Below are positions 48,120-57,956 of a stretch of DNA of 64,000 nucleotides, one piece after another. The position numbers were made by a program, and so were the translations under genes. The DNA is from Pezicula radicicola. Taxonomy: Eukaryota > Ascomycota > Leotiomycetes > Helotiales > Dermateaceae. Within the stretch, counting starts at the first letter, position 1. Every line of letters begins with the position of its first letter. Location: NCBI GenBank assembly GCA_003008705.1, contig PDUO01000006.1, positions 1,249,295-1,313,294 of the forward strand, read 5' to 3'. Under the pieces are notes generated by a model. The model did no database searches. It was not told the origin of the DNA and saw only the letters and a list, made by a program, of their open reading frames with translations.

Positions 48120-48800
48120 ATGAACAGTCTAGGCGATCTAGATATCCCACGCTGCGAGCGCTGTAAACGTTGGTTCAGAGATATACCTAACGAAGATCTA
48201 GAATCTCACGGCTGTATTTGTCCAACCCAAGGATTTCAAGCCCAAATAACAGCCAACTCCCAAGGAATAACCCTCGTCGAATTTTCAAGAAACATCCAAA
48301 CCGAAATGTTAGGATTAAATGCTACAGACGGATGGGTATTCTGTACTGATTGTCGACAGATATTTACACCTTCTGAAGGTGATCCATGGTTTGGATATCA
48401 TGATAGATGGAAGACTCCCGATTATTTATTTCATGATTGTTTGAAGAGGGATAGTAGGGTTTATGGGTGGAGGTTTTGGCATGCTGAGTTTGATGGGTGG
48501 GTTTTTTGTGAGATGTGTTGGTGTTGGGTTTGGTGTCCTACTGATATTTGGAGGAGTTTTTGTGCGCATTTTCCTTGTGTTCCTAGGGATGATGATGGAG
48601 GGCAAGAAGTTCGAGGGAGAATTCGACGTGATGAGTCGACGCGTCCACGAAAGGAACGAAGACAACGGTTAGGTGGGGTTCAAAGAGAACTTGCTTCTCT
48701 ACAATGGAATGTTTTGGATCCGCTTGTGATTCGAACGAGGGGGACTAGAAGAACTAGACAGGTTGGCGGCCCATATAATTTGAGACCTTTGTATGGATGA
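48120..48800 (+). CDS. Trp/Cys-rich putative zinc-binding protein, three similar modules
   Basis: A single-exon frame of 226 codons; the ATG at 48120 follows an A-rich leader. I do not recognise the family. Three modules of the same plan can be seen. The first has CERCKRWFRD and SHGC (residues 12-32). The second has GWVFCTDCRQIF, then LFHDC. The third has GWVFCEMCWCWVWC, then FCAHFPC. Each pairs a CxxC next to aromatic residues with a distal (H)xC, consistent with a C2HC/C4 zinc knuckle repeated three times. The C-terminal third is Arg-rich (RKERRQRL, RTRGTRRTRQ), suggesting nucleic-acid contact or nuclear entry. The codons look normal and no intron is evident. Confidence 0.7.
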   Translation: MNSLGDLDIPRCERCKRWFRDIPNEDLESHGCICPTQGFQAQITANSQGITLVEFSRNIQTEMLGLNATDGWVFCTDCRQIFTPSEGDPWFGYHDRWKTPDYLFHDCLKRDSRVYGWRFWHAEFDGWVFCEMCWCWVWCPTDIWRSFCAHFPCVPRDDDGGQEVRGRIRRDESTRPRKERRQRLGGVQRELASLQWNVLDPLVIRTRGTRRTRQVGGPYNLRPLYG

Positions 48801-49256
48801 GAAGCTGAAATATATATTGTGCTAGGTTAATCCAGGAGCAAAAGACGTCGTCAAGAATATGAAAGGAGATCTTATAGAATTTACTCTTATTTCTTTCATT
48901 TTTGTTTTATTTTTTCTTACTTTTTTCTTTGGTTGGCTGCTTTCGAACCTTAACTTTACTGTAATTGATTAGATTTAAAGATGTATTTTAATATAATATT
49001 CGTACAAAAAAGACATATGTGCAGGATTTATGACAGTGATGTTGGCCTAACTCAGAGTTAGTTGAATTTCACAGCCTAGATTTTCCTACGCTGCCCTTAG
49101 TGTTCATATCCGCTCTTCCCTTCGCCTGGATCAAATCTCTCCTATCATTTCTCCCATTCCCAGCCGTCTCCGTCTATTCATCTCACTCTGTCTATTCATC
49201 TCGCCCTGATACATGCTGATCGCAAAACCCTCATCTTATCCAACCTACCCAAACAC
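48801..49256. other. intergenic region between convergent genes
   Basis: 3' flanks of the genes at 48120-48800 (+) and 49257-49598 (-). A T-rich stretch near 48890-48935 could serve transcript ending. Nothing else is seen. Confidence 0.5.
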
Positions 49257-49598
49257 TCAAATTAAAGTCCAGTCTTCCTCAGTAACCATAATTTCTCCAT
49301 CCTCCTTCCTCCACCTTTCGACTTCAGAATCCGAACAAGTTGAAGAAGTCTCAGAACAATCGTGATCCTCAATTGTCCTTTCGGTTAAGCGAGCATCTGA
49401 CAACTTACTGTTAGTTTCTCGGACAGCGCGTACAATATACAAGCTTTGATTTAACTCACCTCGGTCAAACTTATTACAAAAGCTTGAAGGTATTGTACTT
49501 TTCGGACTTTCCGGACCTTCCTCATCGATCGCAGTAGGTTGACTTTGTGGTACTATGTAGCGCGCTAGGACCGCAAGTGCTAGATCTTCGGTAAACAT
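49257..49598 (-). CDS. small acidic hypothetical protein
   Basis: The frame is open for 113 codons, but 49397..49459 has the signals of a 63-nt in-frame intron: GTGAGT, branch CTAAC and TCAG. Spliced exons complement(49257..49396) and (49460..49598) give about 92 aa. The N-terminus MFTEDLALAVLARYIV is a hydrophobic helix followed by a polar, acidic body with DHDCSETSSTCSDSE, and the end EEDWTLI is acidic and aromatic. No family is recognised. Both the spliced and unspliced forms encode plausible proteins, so isoforms are possible. Confidence 0.58.
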   Translation of the reverse strand: MFTEDLALAVLARYIVPQSQPTAIDEEGPESPKSTIPSSFCNKFDRGELNQSLYIVRAVRETNSKLSDARLTERTIEDHDCSETSSTCSDSEVERWRKEDGEIMVTEEDWTLI

Positions 49599-52314
49599 CT
49601 TGGAACTGGATTATATTAGCGGCCTTGGGAGGAACTCGACAGCTTGAATGTAAGGATAGGATTTACTGTTGAATTTTGTGGTGTTTGTGTTGAGTGGATA
49701 CGAGTTGGAGGATCTGATTTTATGGCAAAAACCGAAAGCGGCGTAAGGTTTTGTTGTTGTGGTAGATAATTTTAAGTTGAGTTGAGGCGTTGTTTGTTGT
49801 GTTGAATTTATTTGGTAGTGGAAATGTTGATGTAGAGATCTAGTAAGAGAAGATTTGGTTGATGGTTTAAAGGAGTTGGGAGATAAGAAGACTTGCTAGT
49901 GATTCTTCTAGAAACAGCTAACCGAGCTAGTTGTCTTATGACTTGTAACGCACAAATACAAAGGAAATGGCACTGGAGAGTACTAGAGAAACCTTTAACA
50001 AATTTTCCAAACAGCAAATATTTATAATTTTGTTTTAGTACATACGCTAGTTAAAGCCGGTCCGAGCAATCTGATTTTCTTATTGAGTTCTATTGTAGTG
50101 CTCGCTTAAGGGTATTGGGGTCTAGCAACAATCGGCTTTGCTCTATACCTTACCTATATAGAATCAAGGGCATAAGCTCTATGATATGTACACGGAGAAT
50201 ATGGGCTAAATCTACAGCTAAGGTACTAGAAAGAAGCATTGAAATTCTTGTTGGCTTTCATCGCCGCTCTATGACCATATCTAACAAGATATCATGAGGC
50301 GTTGGCATTATTCCATAGGAGAAACGTTAACCTTGAGTACATGGTCCACCATGGTCAACGATTTTAGCTTTCTCCGGCGCACTTGTCTCTTGCATTCTCT
50401 TGTGACACTATAACGTAATAGCGAATCTAATCGTTTGCTGTCATTACGTATAGTGTTGTCAACTAGTTCTGAATTTCAGGTGTAATATGAGAATTAATTG
50501 TGTAGAAATCTAGCTTAACTTCCGAGTAGTAAAAGCTAAGGCATGGAGTAAATATCATTCTACTACTAAGTATTTCTATTCTAGCCTAAGATAATCCAAG
50601 TTAAGGGACATTTTGTAGGAGAATTCAACGTTATCTAAATAGAAGAGTTTGGACCAGGTATGCTTATTGAGAAATGCATTAGAATTGATTCATTTACGGC
50701 TGCTTGACCCTCTTGCACTTCACGGTCTCGCCTTGCTTTCAAGGCTATTTAGGGTGATTAAATATAGGTTTTGAGGACGAAATAGCGCTAAGGATATATC
50801 TTGATAAGGAAACGAGGGCACTTCTTTTAAGCTCAAGTAATGTACGCAAAATTTTGTGCTCAAGTTATATTCACCTTTTGTAGGACTTAAGAACTTTAAG
50901 TTTTAGTTGTGAAAAAATAACATTAAGAAGAACGACATGATAGTAACTATGTCATTTTGATAGTAAAACTTACTACACCGTTGGGTACGTATGTGTGGAC
51001 GTAAAGAGCGTTAATTGTGCAAGAAGGGTCAAGGTCGCGATGTATGCTGGTGCCATTTAATATCCCCTATTTTAATTCGAGAATTCTCATTAATAAGGAT
51101 CCCGAGGCCCTCTTCATACAGCATAGGTAACTTCTGCAATTCCTGAGCGCGAATAGAGAAGCTTCCTCGCTTAAAATTGCCCATTATTATCGCAACTTTA
51201 GTCTACGTGTAGACAATAGTTGATGCACAAGGAAGCCAAATAAACACCTCTAACTCTCACATACGGGTAGAGATGATGTTCTAAACATAGCAAATAGTGG
51301 ATAACTTACTAAATCTTTCGTTCCTCGCGAGTTTCTTCACATGTTGGTAATCGAAGAACTTGAAGAAAACTTTATGTCCTTTCTCGGACAGTTAGCAAAA
51401 AGTGATGTTTGTCCAAAATAAAAACCACAACTGAGGTTGACGCCCAAAGCTAAGCTTTGACGTGTTTGCCGATCGTAATACAGTTTGAGGATTGCTAAAA
51501 ATACTAGACCAAAGTTTCTACGGTATAGTCCTCTTCAGCTTATTGTCAACAAAACAAATCTAGTTGGAAACCCACACTAGCTTAGTCTTTTCTGCGCCGA
51601 AAAGAAGACCTAGTTAGGTGAATTTCAAGTTTTGATAGGACTTTCTTTTTGTTGTATTTGACTGTGTACCTCCTTAAGTAAGATGAAGACTAAAAGTCTA
51701 TTTCCATGGGCTAATGTTGCTTTAAACCCAAGTACTCGGTCATAGGTTGCGGAACGATCGTCCGGTATTTCGGATGATGCACCAAACGTCAGTAGTACGG
51801 TCCAACGTCAACAAGCCGTACAATACAACAAATACGAATGCGAGGATAGTGAATACCGAAAGTAAAATTCATGTGAAGCGTCCCCATATTGAAGTTCTAG
51901 AATGCATTCGAATGTTTATTCATATTTTCACATGTGCCCAAGCACAATTCACGCAGGCGTCACGCCACAAGAGGCGCCCGAGCCACACTTTTAGCGTGGA
52001 ACTGTAGCAGGATGCGTCATCGTGTTGTGTGTACGCCACTCTGTCCCTCTGCTGCCCCGCCTCTTGCCTCAAAACATTACGCGCCGTCCTTTTCCCACCA
52101 AACTCTAGTTCAAGTCTACAAAATCAACACACAGCTCCTCCTTCCCCTCTCCCCCCCTTCCCATTCCCTTCATCCCCCAAACTATTTTCAGAATAAACTC
52201 ACTCAAACTCACTCACCACCAGTACAGAAAAAGACAGATCAAGAACTTCCCAGCTAGAACTTCACGAATCAACCCTTCTACATCCAAACCAAGCACATCA
52301 CATCATCCGCCATC
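49599..52314. other. gene-free stretch and promoter of the RRM-metallothionein gene
   Basis: About 2.7 kb. 50000-51500 is AT-rich without supported genes. 52090-52315 is a pyrimidine-rich tract (long CT/C runs followed by A-rich leader), typical of strongly expressed mould genes. A plus-strand frame at 51747-52257 lacks features of a gene. Confidence 0.5.
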
Positions 52315-54625
52315 ATGTCTGCAAACACTACCGTTAACGTCACCCACATCTCCAAGCAGACTGGCGAGAAGGAGGTCAAGGACTTCTTCAGCTTCTGGTA
52401 AGCTACTACCCCCTACTGCTACTACTGCGGCTCCCACTCTACGTTGCAGATATTACACTTCGCTTGAGTCCTCGTTTGCACGCATCGCATCGCATCACCA
52501 TGATTTGGTGACATGCGGGGTAGCTTCAGCTCATGAGCTAACTTTTGACTTTCATAGCGGCAAGATTAACGACCTCAAGATTACCGACGCTGGAGAGACC
52601 AACAGTGCGACCGTTACATTTGAGAAGGAGACTGCCGCCAAGACTGCCCTTCTCTTGGACAACACCCAACTTGGTTCCAGCCATGTCAAGGTCACCAGCG
52701 CCTCGTAAGTACTTAATCCTGATCCTGTCCCCGTCCTTTCACCTTCTCCTCCTCATTAGGCAGCCGTCTGCGAGGTAGTCGTCCTAAATTACTCCATACT
52801 AACTGTTGGTCATTCACAGCGGATCCAATGAGGATGACGGAAGCCACTTCACTACTCAGACTGAGCGCGATACCGACGAGATTACACAAGAAGAGAAGCC
52901 ACGAACCCGTATCATTGCAGAGTACCTGGCCCATGGTTATGCTGTTGGCGATGTAAGCAGCTGTCCCTCGTGAAATTGGAGTCGCTCAAATTAAGTCAAT
53001 GGTTCCAAGTCGACCTCTCCAGATCGTCTTTGAATCGTTGATTTCCTTTGAGAACCTCAATTCACTCCCCTGGCCTTCTCCCCAAAACAAACAACACTAA
53101 CTGCCTTCAGGTTGCCGCTCAACGTGCCATCGACCTTGACCATAAGCACGGCATCACTAATCGCTTCCTCACCACTCTGAAGAACTTTGATGCCAAGTAC
53201 AAGCTTCCTCGTCCCCGTGCTGGTTGTGCTATTTTATACCAGGAAGCTAACTACAACTGCAGGTACCACCCAACTGACAAGGCCAAATCAGTTGATCAGA
53301 CATATGGCGTTACTACCAAAGCTACTAACATTCTTTTCGGATTGAACTCCTACTATGAGAAGGCAGCAGGCACCCCTACCGGCCAGAAGATCGTCAACTT
53401 CTACACCCAGACTTCGCGTCAAGTCCAAGATATTCATGCCGAGGCCCGCCGCCTAGCTGACTTGAAGAAGCAGGAAGCAGGCAAGTCATGAACACCCGTT
53501 TTAAGTAACCCAAGCTAACAGAGTCTCTTAGCAAATACTTGTAAGTGTGGTTCAGATTCCGGGAAATGCCCGTGTTCGCCGGGTGCTTGCACCTGTGCGG
53601 ACTGCGCCAAGTCGGATGTAAAGAGTGTTCCTGGCACTGATAGGACTGTCTGCAAATGCGGCGGTAGCGACTCCAACTGTCCCTGCGCCGAGGGTAAGTG
53701 CGCTTGCGGCGGTTGTTCGAAGTCAGACGTCAAGGCCGTTCCTGGTTCGGATAAGACTACTTGCTCTTGTGGTGGTAATCTCAAGAGTTGTCCATGCTCC
53801 CCTGGAAAGTGTGCCTGCGGATCCTGTGTCAAGGCCACCATCAAACCCGTTCCCGACTCCGATAAGACCACCTGCTCTTGCAGTGGAGACATGAAGAACT
53901 GCCCTTGTGCCCCTGGCAAGTGTGCATGTGGTAACTGTGCTAAGGCAACCATGGAGGTCGTACCTGGCTCCGAGGGAAAGACCACCTGCTCCTGCAGTGG
54001 CGATATGAAGAACTGTCCTTGTGCCCCTGGCAAGTGTGCATGTGGCAACTGCGCGAAGGCAACCATGGAGGTCGTACCTGGCTCCGAGGGAAAGACCACC
54101 TGCTCCTGTAGTGGCGACATGAAGAACTGTCCTTGTGCCCCTGGCAAGTGTGCATGTGGTAACTGCGCGAAGGCAACTATGGAGATCGTCCCTGGACCCG
54201 AGGAGAAGACGACTTGCTCCTGCAGTGGAGACACGAAGAACTGCCCTTGCGCTCCCGGCAAGTGTGCGTGTGGTAACTGTGCCAAGGCAACCATGGAGGT
54301 CGTCCCTGGCTCCGAGGGAAAGACCACTTGCAACTGTAGAGGAGACACCAAGAATTGCCCTTGCGAGGCCGGTCAATGCGCCTGCGGAAGTTGTGCCAAG
54401 TCCACCCTGAAGAAGGTCTCTGGTTCCGAAAAGACCACCTGTGGCTGCGGAGGTGATAATAAGAGCTGCGCTTGCGAAGCTGGAAAATGTGCTTGTGGCG
54501 ACTGTGCCAACTCATCCGTGGAGGCCGTTCCTGGCTCTGACAAGACTACATGCAAGTGTGGCGGCGATGACAAGAATTGCGCTTGCGCGTCCGGACAATG
54601 TGCCTGCAGTGGATGCTCCAAGTAA
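52315..54625 (+). CDS. vip1: vip1-like RRM protein with in-frame metallothionein array (long isoform)
   Basis: Exons 52315..52397, 52558..52704, 52820..52952, 53111..53480 and 53532..54625 give about 608 aa. Residues 5-78 form one RRM (VNVTHI as RNP2-like, SATVTFEK as RNP1-like). Residues ~95-244 carry the vip1-type helical region (IAEYLAHGYAVGDVAAQRAI, then RQVQDIHAEARRLADLKKQE). Without splicing at 53481 translation stops at TGA 53489-53491, giving the ordinary 247-aa vip1-like protein. The last intron (53481..53531, 51 nt) has a GC donor (CAG/GCAAGT), branch GCTAAC and TTAG. Removing it runs in phase into ten 7-cysteine units to TAA at 54623. Only 40 bp separate the short-form stop from the array and no upstream ATG exists, so the array is unlikely to be a separate gene. 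S. pombe vip1 is an RRM protein; its precise role is unclear. Confidence 0.85.
53537..54622 (+). repeat. ten tandem 7-Cys metallothionein units (70 Cys)
   Basis: Each unit follows C-x-C-x6-C-x-C-x4-C-x-C-x2-C, then a linker of the type AKATMEVVPGSEGKTT. This is close to the 7-Cys copper metallothionein of Neurospora, here repeated ten times at about 37-38 residues per unit. Units 4 to 7 (starting near 53873, 53987, 54101 and 54215) are spaced exactly 114 bp and almost identical, with core CSCSGDMKNCPCAPGKCACG; units 1-3 and 8-10 are more diverged. That points to recent duplication in the middle of the array. Long multi-unit metallothioneins are known in Cryptococcus (CMT1/CMT2). Metal binding, probably Cu(I), is inferred from the motif. 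Confidence 0.92.
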
Positions 54626-54699
54626 CTGGACTTTTCACCTCGGCCCCAAGCATGCGCAACTTTTACCTATTTTCTTAAATTATCCATCGGGTTGATCAT

Positions 54700-54736
54700 T
54701 TCAAAAGCGGAATTCAAAAGCGGAATTCAAAAGCGG
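54700..54736 (+). repeat. 13-bp tandem repeat downstream of the array
   Basis: TTCAAAAGCGGAA is repeated nearly three times between the metallothionein stop codon and the distal splice acceptor at 54871. It lies in 3' UTR of the long isoform, or in the intron of the array-skipping isoform. Confidence 0.75.
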
Positions 54737-54871
54737 ACTACTGGACCAGACTGTATTCGGGACTGGACCTCGGGATTCTTTCATTCGGGCGGCCAACAAA
54801 ATTTTTGTTTCTTTTCTGTATTATTGTTAAGAGTGTGTTTTGCTGACTTTTGCTTCTTGCCTTGTTTTCAG

Positions 54872-54993
54872 CTGCTTCTGCTTCAGTTCCTTCTGCGCAC
54901 GATGCTACTACTGCTGGTACTTCTGTTGTAGATTCTACGAAAGTTGCTCCTCTCGAGCCCCAAAACGGTGCCGAGAAGGCGACGACTGCTTAA
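54872..54993 (+). CDS. vip1: candidate alternative terminal exon of the vip1-like gene
   Basis: 54841-54871 has a textbook 3' splice site: branch TGCTGAC, then a pyrimidine tract, then TTTTCAG. The exon begins with two bases that complete a codon after the phase-1 donor at 53480. It stays open for 40 codons to TAA (54991-54993), encoding an Ala/Thr/Ser-rich tail (start AASASVPSAHDATTAG, end PLEPQNGAEKATTA). Splicing 53480 to 54872 would give a 284-aa RRM protein lacking the array. Alternatively a donor within the array could feed this exon. No other neighbouring gene could use this acceptor. Confidence 0.55.
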
Positions 54994-55515
54994 TTGTTTG
55001 CTTTGCTCTATGGAGTGGAGATTGAATGGTGGGATATGGGTGGAACGAATACGTTTATGGTTGGGGTGATACCAATGGGAGATGACGCACGATGATTTTT
55101 CTTATGTCAGAAGCGAGTGCTGCGTTGCTGCGTTGCTGCGATGCTTTGCGACTTCGGGTGCTTTATGAGCTTTCAAATAGTCAATGAAATGATTATTTTA
55201 TGAACTTGAGGTTTTATTTCCTTTGACATCTGAATTGTAGTCTATCGTGTGTTACACGGACAGTAGCGACTTTTGGAATTGATATCATGGGTTTTATTAA
55301 CTCAAGCTTCTGGATATTATTCACTGATTGGGCCGTTCCATTGTCTCATAGGGATGAGGATTGCACTGAGTAGTCTAAAGCTTGTTTGGTTTGTATGTCA
55401 CATGCATTGATTGGAGCTATCCTTTCATGACCAAGAAAGCCCACCAACCTCCATATCAAGTGCGACAAATCCCTCATTCCACGAGTGTACAGTTTCCCAT
55501 GCAGCAACATCATCC
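54994..55515. other. intergenic region between convergent genes
   Basis: 3' flank of the vip1-like gene and of the minus-strand gene at 55516-55843. Short GCTGCGTT repeats occur at about 55119-55143. No gene is seen. Confidence 0.5.
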
Positions 55516-55843
55516 TCAAGCCTTCGAAGTATTCTCCGGGTGGTTGACGGTCTTGCTTGTTGTTTCCTTGACATGATCCTCGAGAGGGCCCTTAGGGTTG
55601 GAAGTCAAGCCCTGTGTTGAAGCAGAAATATTAGCGATACGATATAATTAAGAAATAGACATTCCCGACATCGAGATGGCATAAAACAAATGGTGATAAA
55701 CTTACCTCAAGGTCCTTCTTGCTCTGGTCTTGGTTTGTAGAGTTCTCGTTGATACCTTGGCCACTTGAGGGGGCATCTTGTTGTTGCTTGCCGGATTGGG
55801 CTTCGGGGGGTGGAGATTGACGGCCGGAGTTTTGGGCGGACAT
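55516..55843 (-). CDS. small hydrophilic conserved protein
   Basis: Exons are complement(55516..55611) and (55706..55843), joined in phase 0 across a 94-nt intron (GTAAGT..CACAG); the product is about 77 aa. It is Gln/Ser/Asn/Pro-rich and without hydrophobic segments: MSAQNSGRQSPPPEAQSGKQ at the start, SKKDLE before the join and GLTSNPKGPLEDHVKETTSK after it. The composition is that of an intrinsically disordered protein. I recall similar short proteins in ascomycete genomes without function. It is divergent from the coiled-coil protein gene at 56617. Confidence 0.8.
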
Positions 55844-56616
55844 TATGATGGTTTTTTTTTTGTGGTGAGTTTGAGTTTGGGATTCGGGTTTGGTGGTTCT
55901 GGTGGTTGGAATGTTGGTTAGCTTTGAGGTTTCGAAGTCTGGGTTGTTTTGAGTTGTTGAGGAGGCGTAGCTTTCTTGAGGGTTGTAGAGAGAAGGGGCG
56001 AATACCGTAAGCGAGGGAGTGAGGGAAGTGAATCTGGTTCTGAAATGGGGCTGGGTGATGAATTGAAGACTTACTCTTGTTCAAAGATGAGGAAGAAAAA
56101 GAAGAAGAAGAGTTGAAATGATTTTGGTTAATAAAGCAAAATGCAATGCCCCACCATGATGAGAGAATCTTGCCCCTCCTATTTTCATGACATCACCCCC
56201 CCCTAGCCAGCCGTGCTCGCTGTGTACTGTATGTACAGTCCTGTTGGTAAATTAGGCGATATGATAAGACGTAGCCTTCTCGATCAGGCTGAAACTGAGC
56301 GTCTTCCACGCAGCTTCACGTGATTGATTTGTTTTGAAGCCAATTGGTTGGCTACTTCCTTTGATTGGTTCAGTCGAGGGTTACTCCTAAACACGACGCT
56401 TAAAGATCGTTGGCGTTAACTTCCTGTATCGTCTTATTTCTGGAGAACTAGGCTGAGTGGAAGCAGAATAGGCCAGACGGCGAGAAGATCTTATTTGCTA
56501 AATTACCGGTCATCCTTCGTTTCGTGTCGTCCCCAATTCAACATTCCAACACTACACTCCGACGGGTGAGACAATCCTACCTATCTTGGGACCTGCCTTC
56601 CCCAAAGCAATCAATC
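55844..56616. promoter_or_regulatory. divergent promoter region
   Basis: 773 bp between oppositely directed start codons, serving the small hydrophilic protein (-) and the coiled-coil protein (+). The minus-side leader is pyrimidine-rich. Long frames overlapping the small gene are antisense or offset shadows. Confidence 0.5.
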
Positions 56617-57956
56617 ATGGCGCCTGATCTAAACTCAGTGCCTCCCTCCCCTCGACCTTCAGCTTCTTCACCCCTTGCTGTCTCTCGAAACCCCTCCAGA
56701 CGTACATCCACGCAAACTGCTCCTCCTCAATCTGGTAGTCTACAACCTACTTCACCCACCTTCAACATCCTCCCTTCAAATCAAAGCGCGCTTCATCAGA
56801 CGACTGTCTCCCCCCCTTTGGCATCTCCAACAATGGCTACGAGTATGGCAGGTGGTAGTACGAGTATAGGCTTGATTGGGGATAATACCGGTGTGGGAAT
56901 TGGTCCTGGTCCGTTGAGACATCCTAGGCCTTTGACAGCGGCGGATTTGCATCTGCAATTGGAGAAGGAACAGGAGGCTGTCGTAAGGACTACAGGGTGT
57001 TTGTATTATGAAAATAGCTAATAGTGGACTAGGTTAATCGACTTACGCGCGAGCTCTCCCTTCTACGAGCAGCCCAAAACGCTTCGGTCGTCTCCAATAC
57101 TTCATCCACCTCGGCAGGCTTCCCAGACCCCGCCGACCACAATGCAAATCACCTCCTATCTGGCCCGTCACACCCAGCACCCTCTCAACGTCGACACCAC
57201 CGTTCTTCATCCAGCACCAGCACACGCAGTATCACAAGCAGTATTCCAGCAAGCATTAGTACCGTTGGGGGAATAGCTGGTAGCATTGCTGCAGATGCCC
57301 CTTCTACGACTGCGGATCGCCATCCCCGTGGTTCCATGCAACGCCATGATTCAATCCCACAATCTCATTCCATGAGTCGGCAAAACTCAATGAATTCATC
57401 TCGTCGCTCAGGTGCCTCTTCTCCAGCTCCAATGAGCTCTGCCCAGAGTTCATACCAACACCCCGATGCCTTTCCGCATTTCTACCATCAACGCCCTGCT
57501 GTTACTCAACACCTATCTGCTGGCGGGCACTCCAATTTACCTCCACTCAGCGGATCTCAATATAACCAAGAACCAGCTGTGTATGGAGCTGGAAGTCGTC
57601 GGGAATCTTTGACACAAGTGCCCACCACAGGTCGCTACGAAGAAATCGCTTATCACCGTCATGAACTGGATGCTGTGAAGCGGGAAAACGAGGCTTTGAA
57701 GAGACGAATCCGTGAATTGGAACGTTCGCTGAGGGCGAGGAGACCTAGTGATTCTGGGAGTGTGAATACTGGAAATGCAGGGAGGGGCAGAAGTGAGAGC
57801 GTTTCTACCACCGCGTCTCAGTCGGCGCTGGCTAGTTTTAGAGACAATAATACTGGGAGTCAGGTCATGGGAGGAGGTGGTCGGGGCAGGGAGAGAGAAA
57901 AGGAAGGGGATGATGTAGGTGTTGGAGAGAGTGCTGCTACGGGGAGAGTTCGGTGA
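56617..57956 (+). CDS. conserved fungal protein with two coiled-coil segments
   Basis: Exons 56617..56982 and 57033..57956 are joined in phase 0 across a 50-nt intron (GTAAGG, branch GCTAAT, CTAG); the product is about 429 aa. I start at MAPDLNSVPPSPRPSASSPL because the upstream continuation has no ATG. The N-terminus is Ser/Pro-rich and disordered. A first helical segment spans the intron: ADLHLQLEKEQEAV / VNRLTRELSLLRAAQ. After a long Ser-rich linker a second one reads YHRHELDAVKRENEALKRRI followed by RELERSLRARR. The end is Gly/Arg-rich. Heptad patterns in both segments suggest oligomerisation. I recall orthologues in many ascomycetes, uncharacterised. The many SxR/RxS contexts suit phosphorylation. 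Confidence 0.85.

Noticed and set aside
53515..54621. Long open frames antisense or offset to the metallothionein array
   Set aside because: They are shadows created by the repeated, stop-poor CxC codons of the array; the + frame with regular cysteines is the real one.
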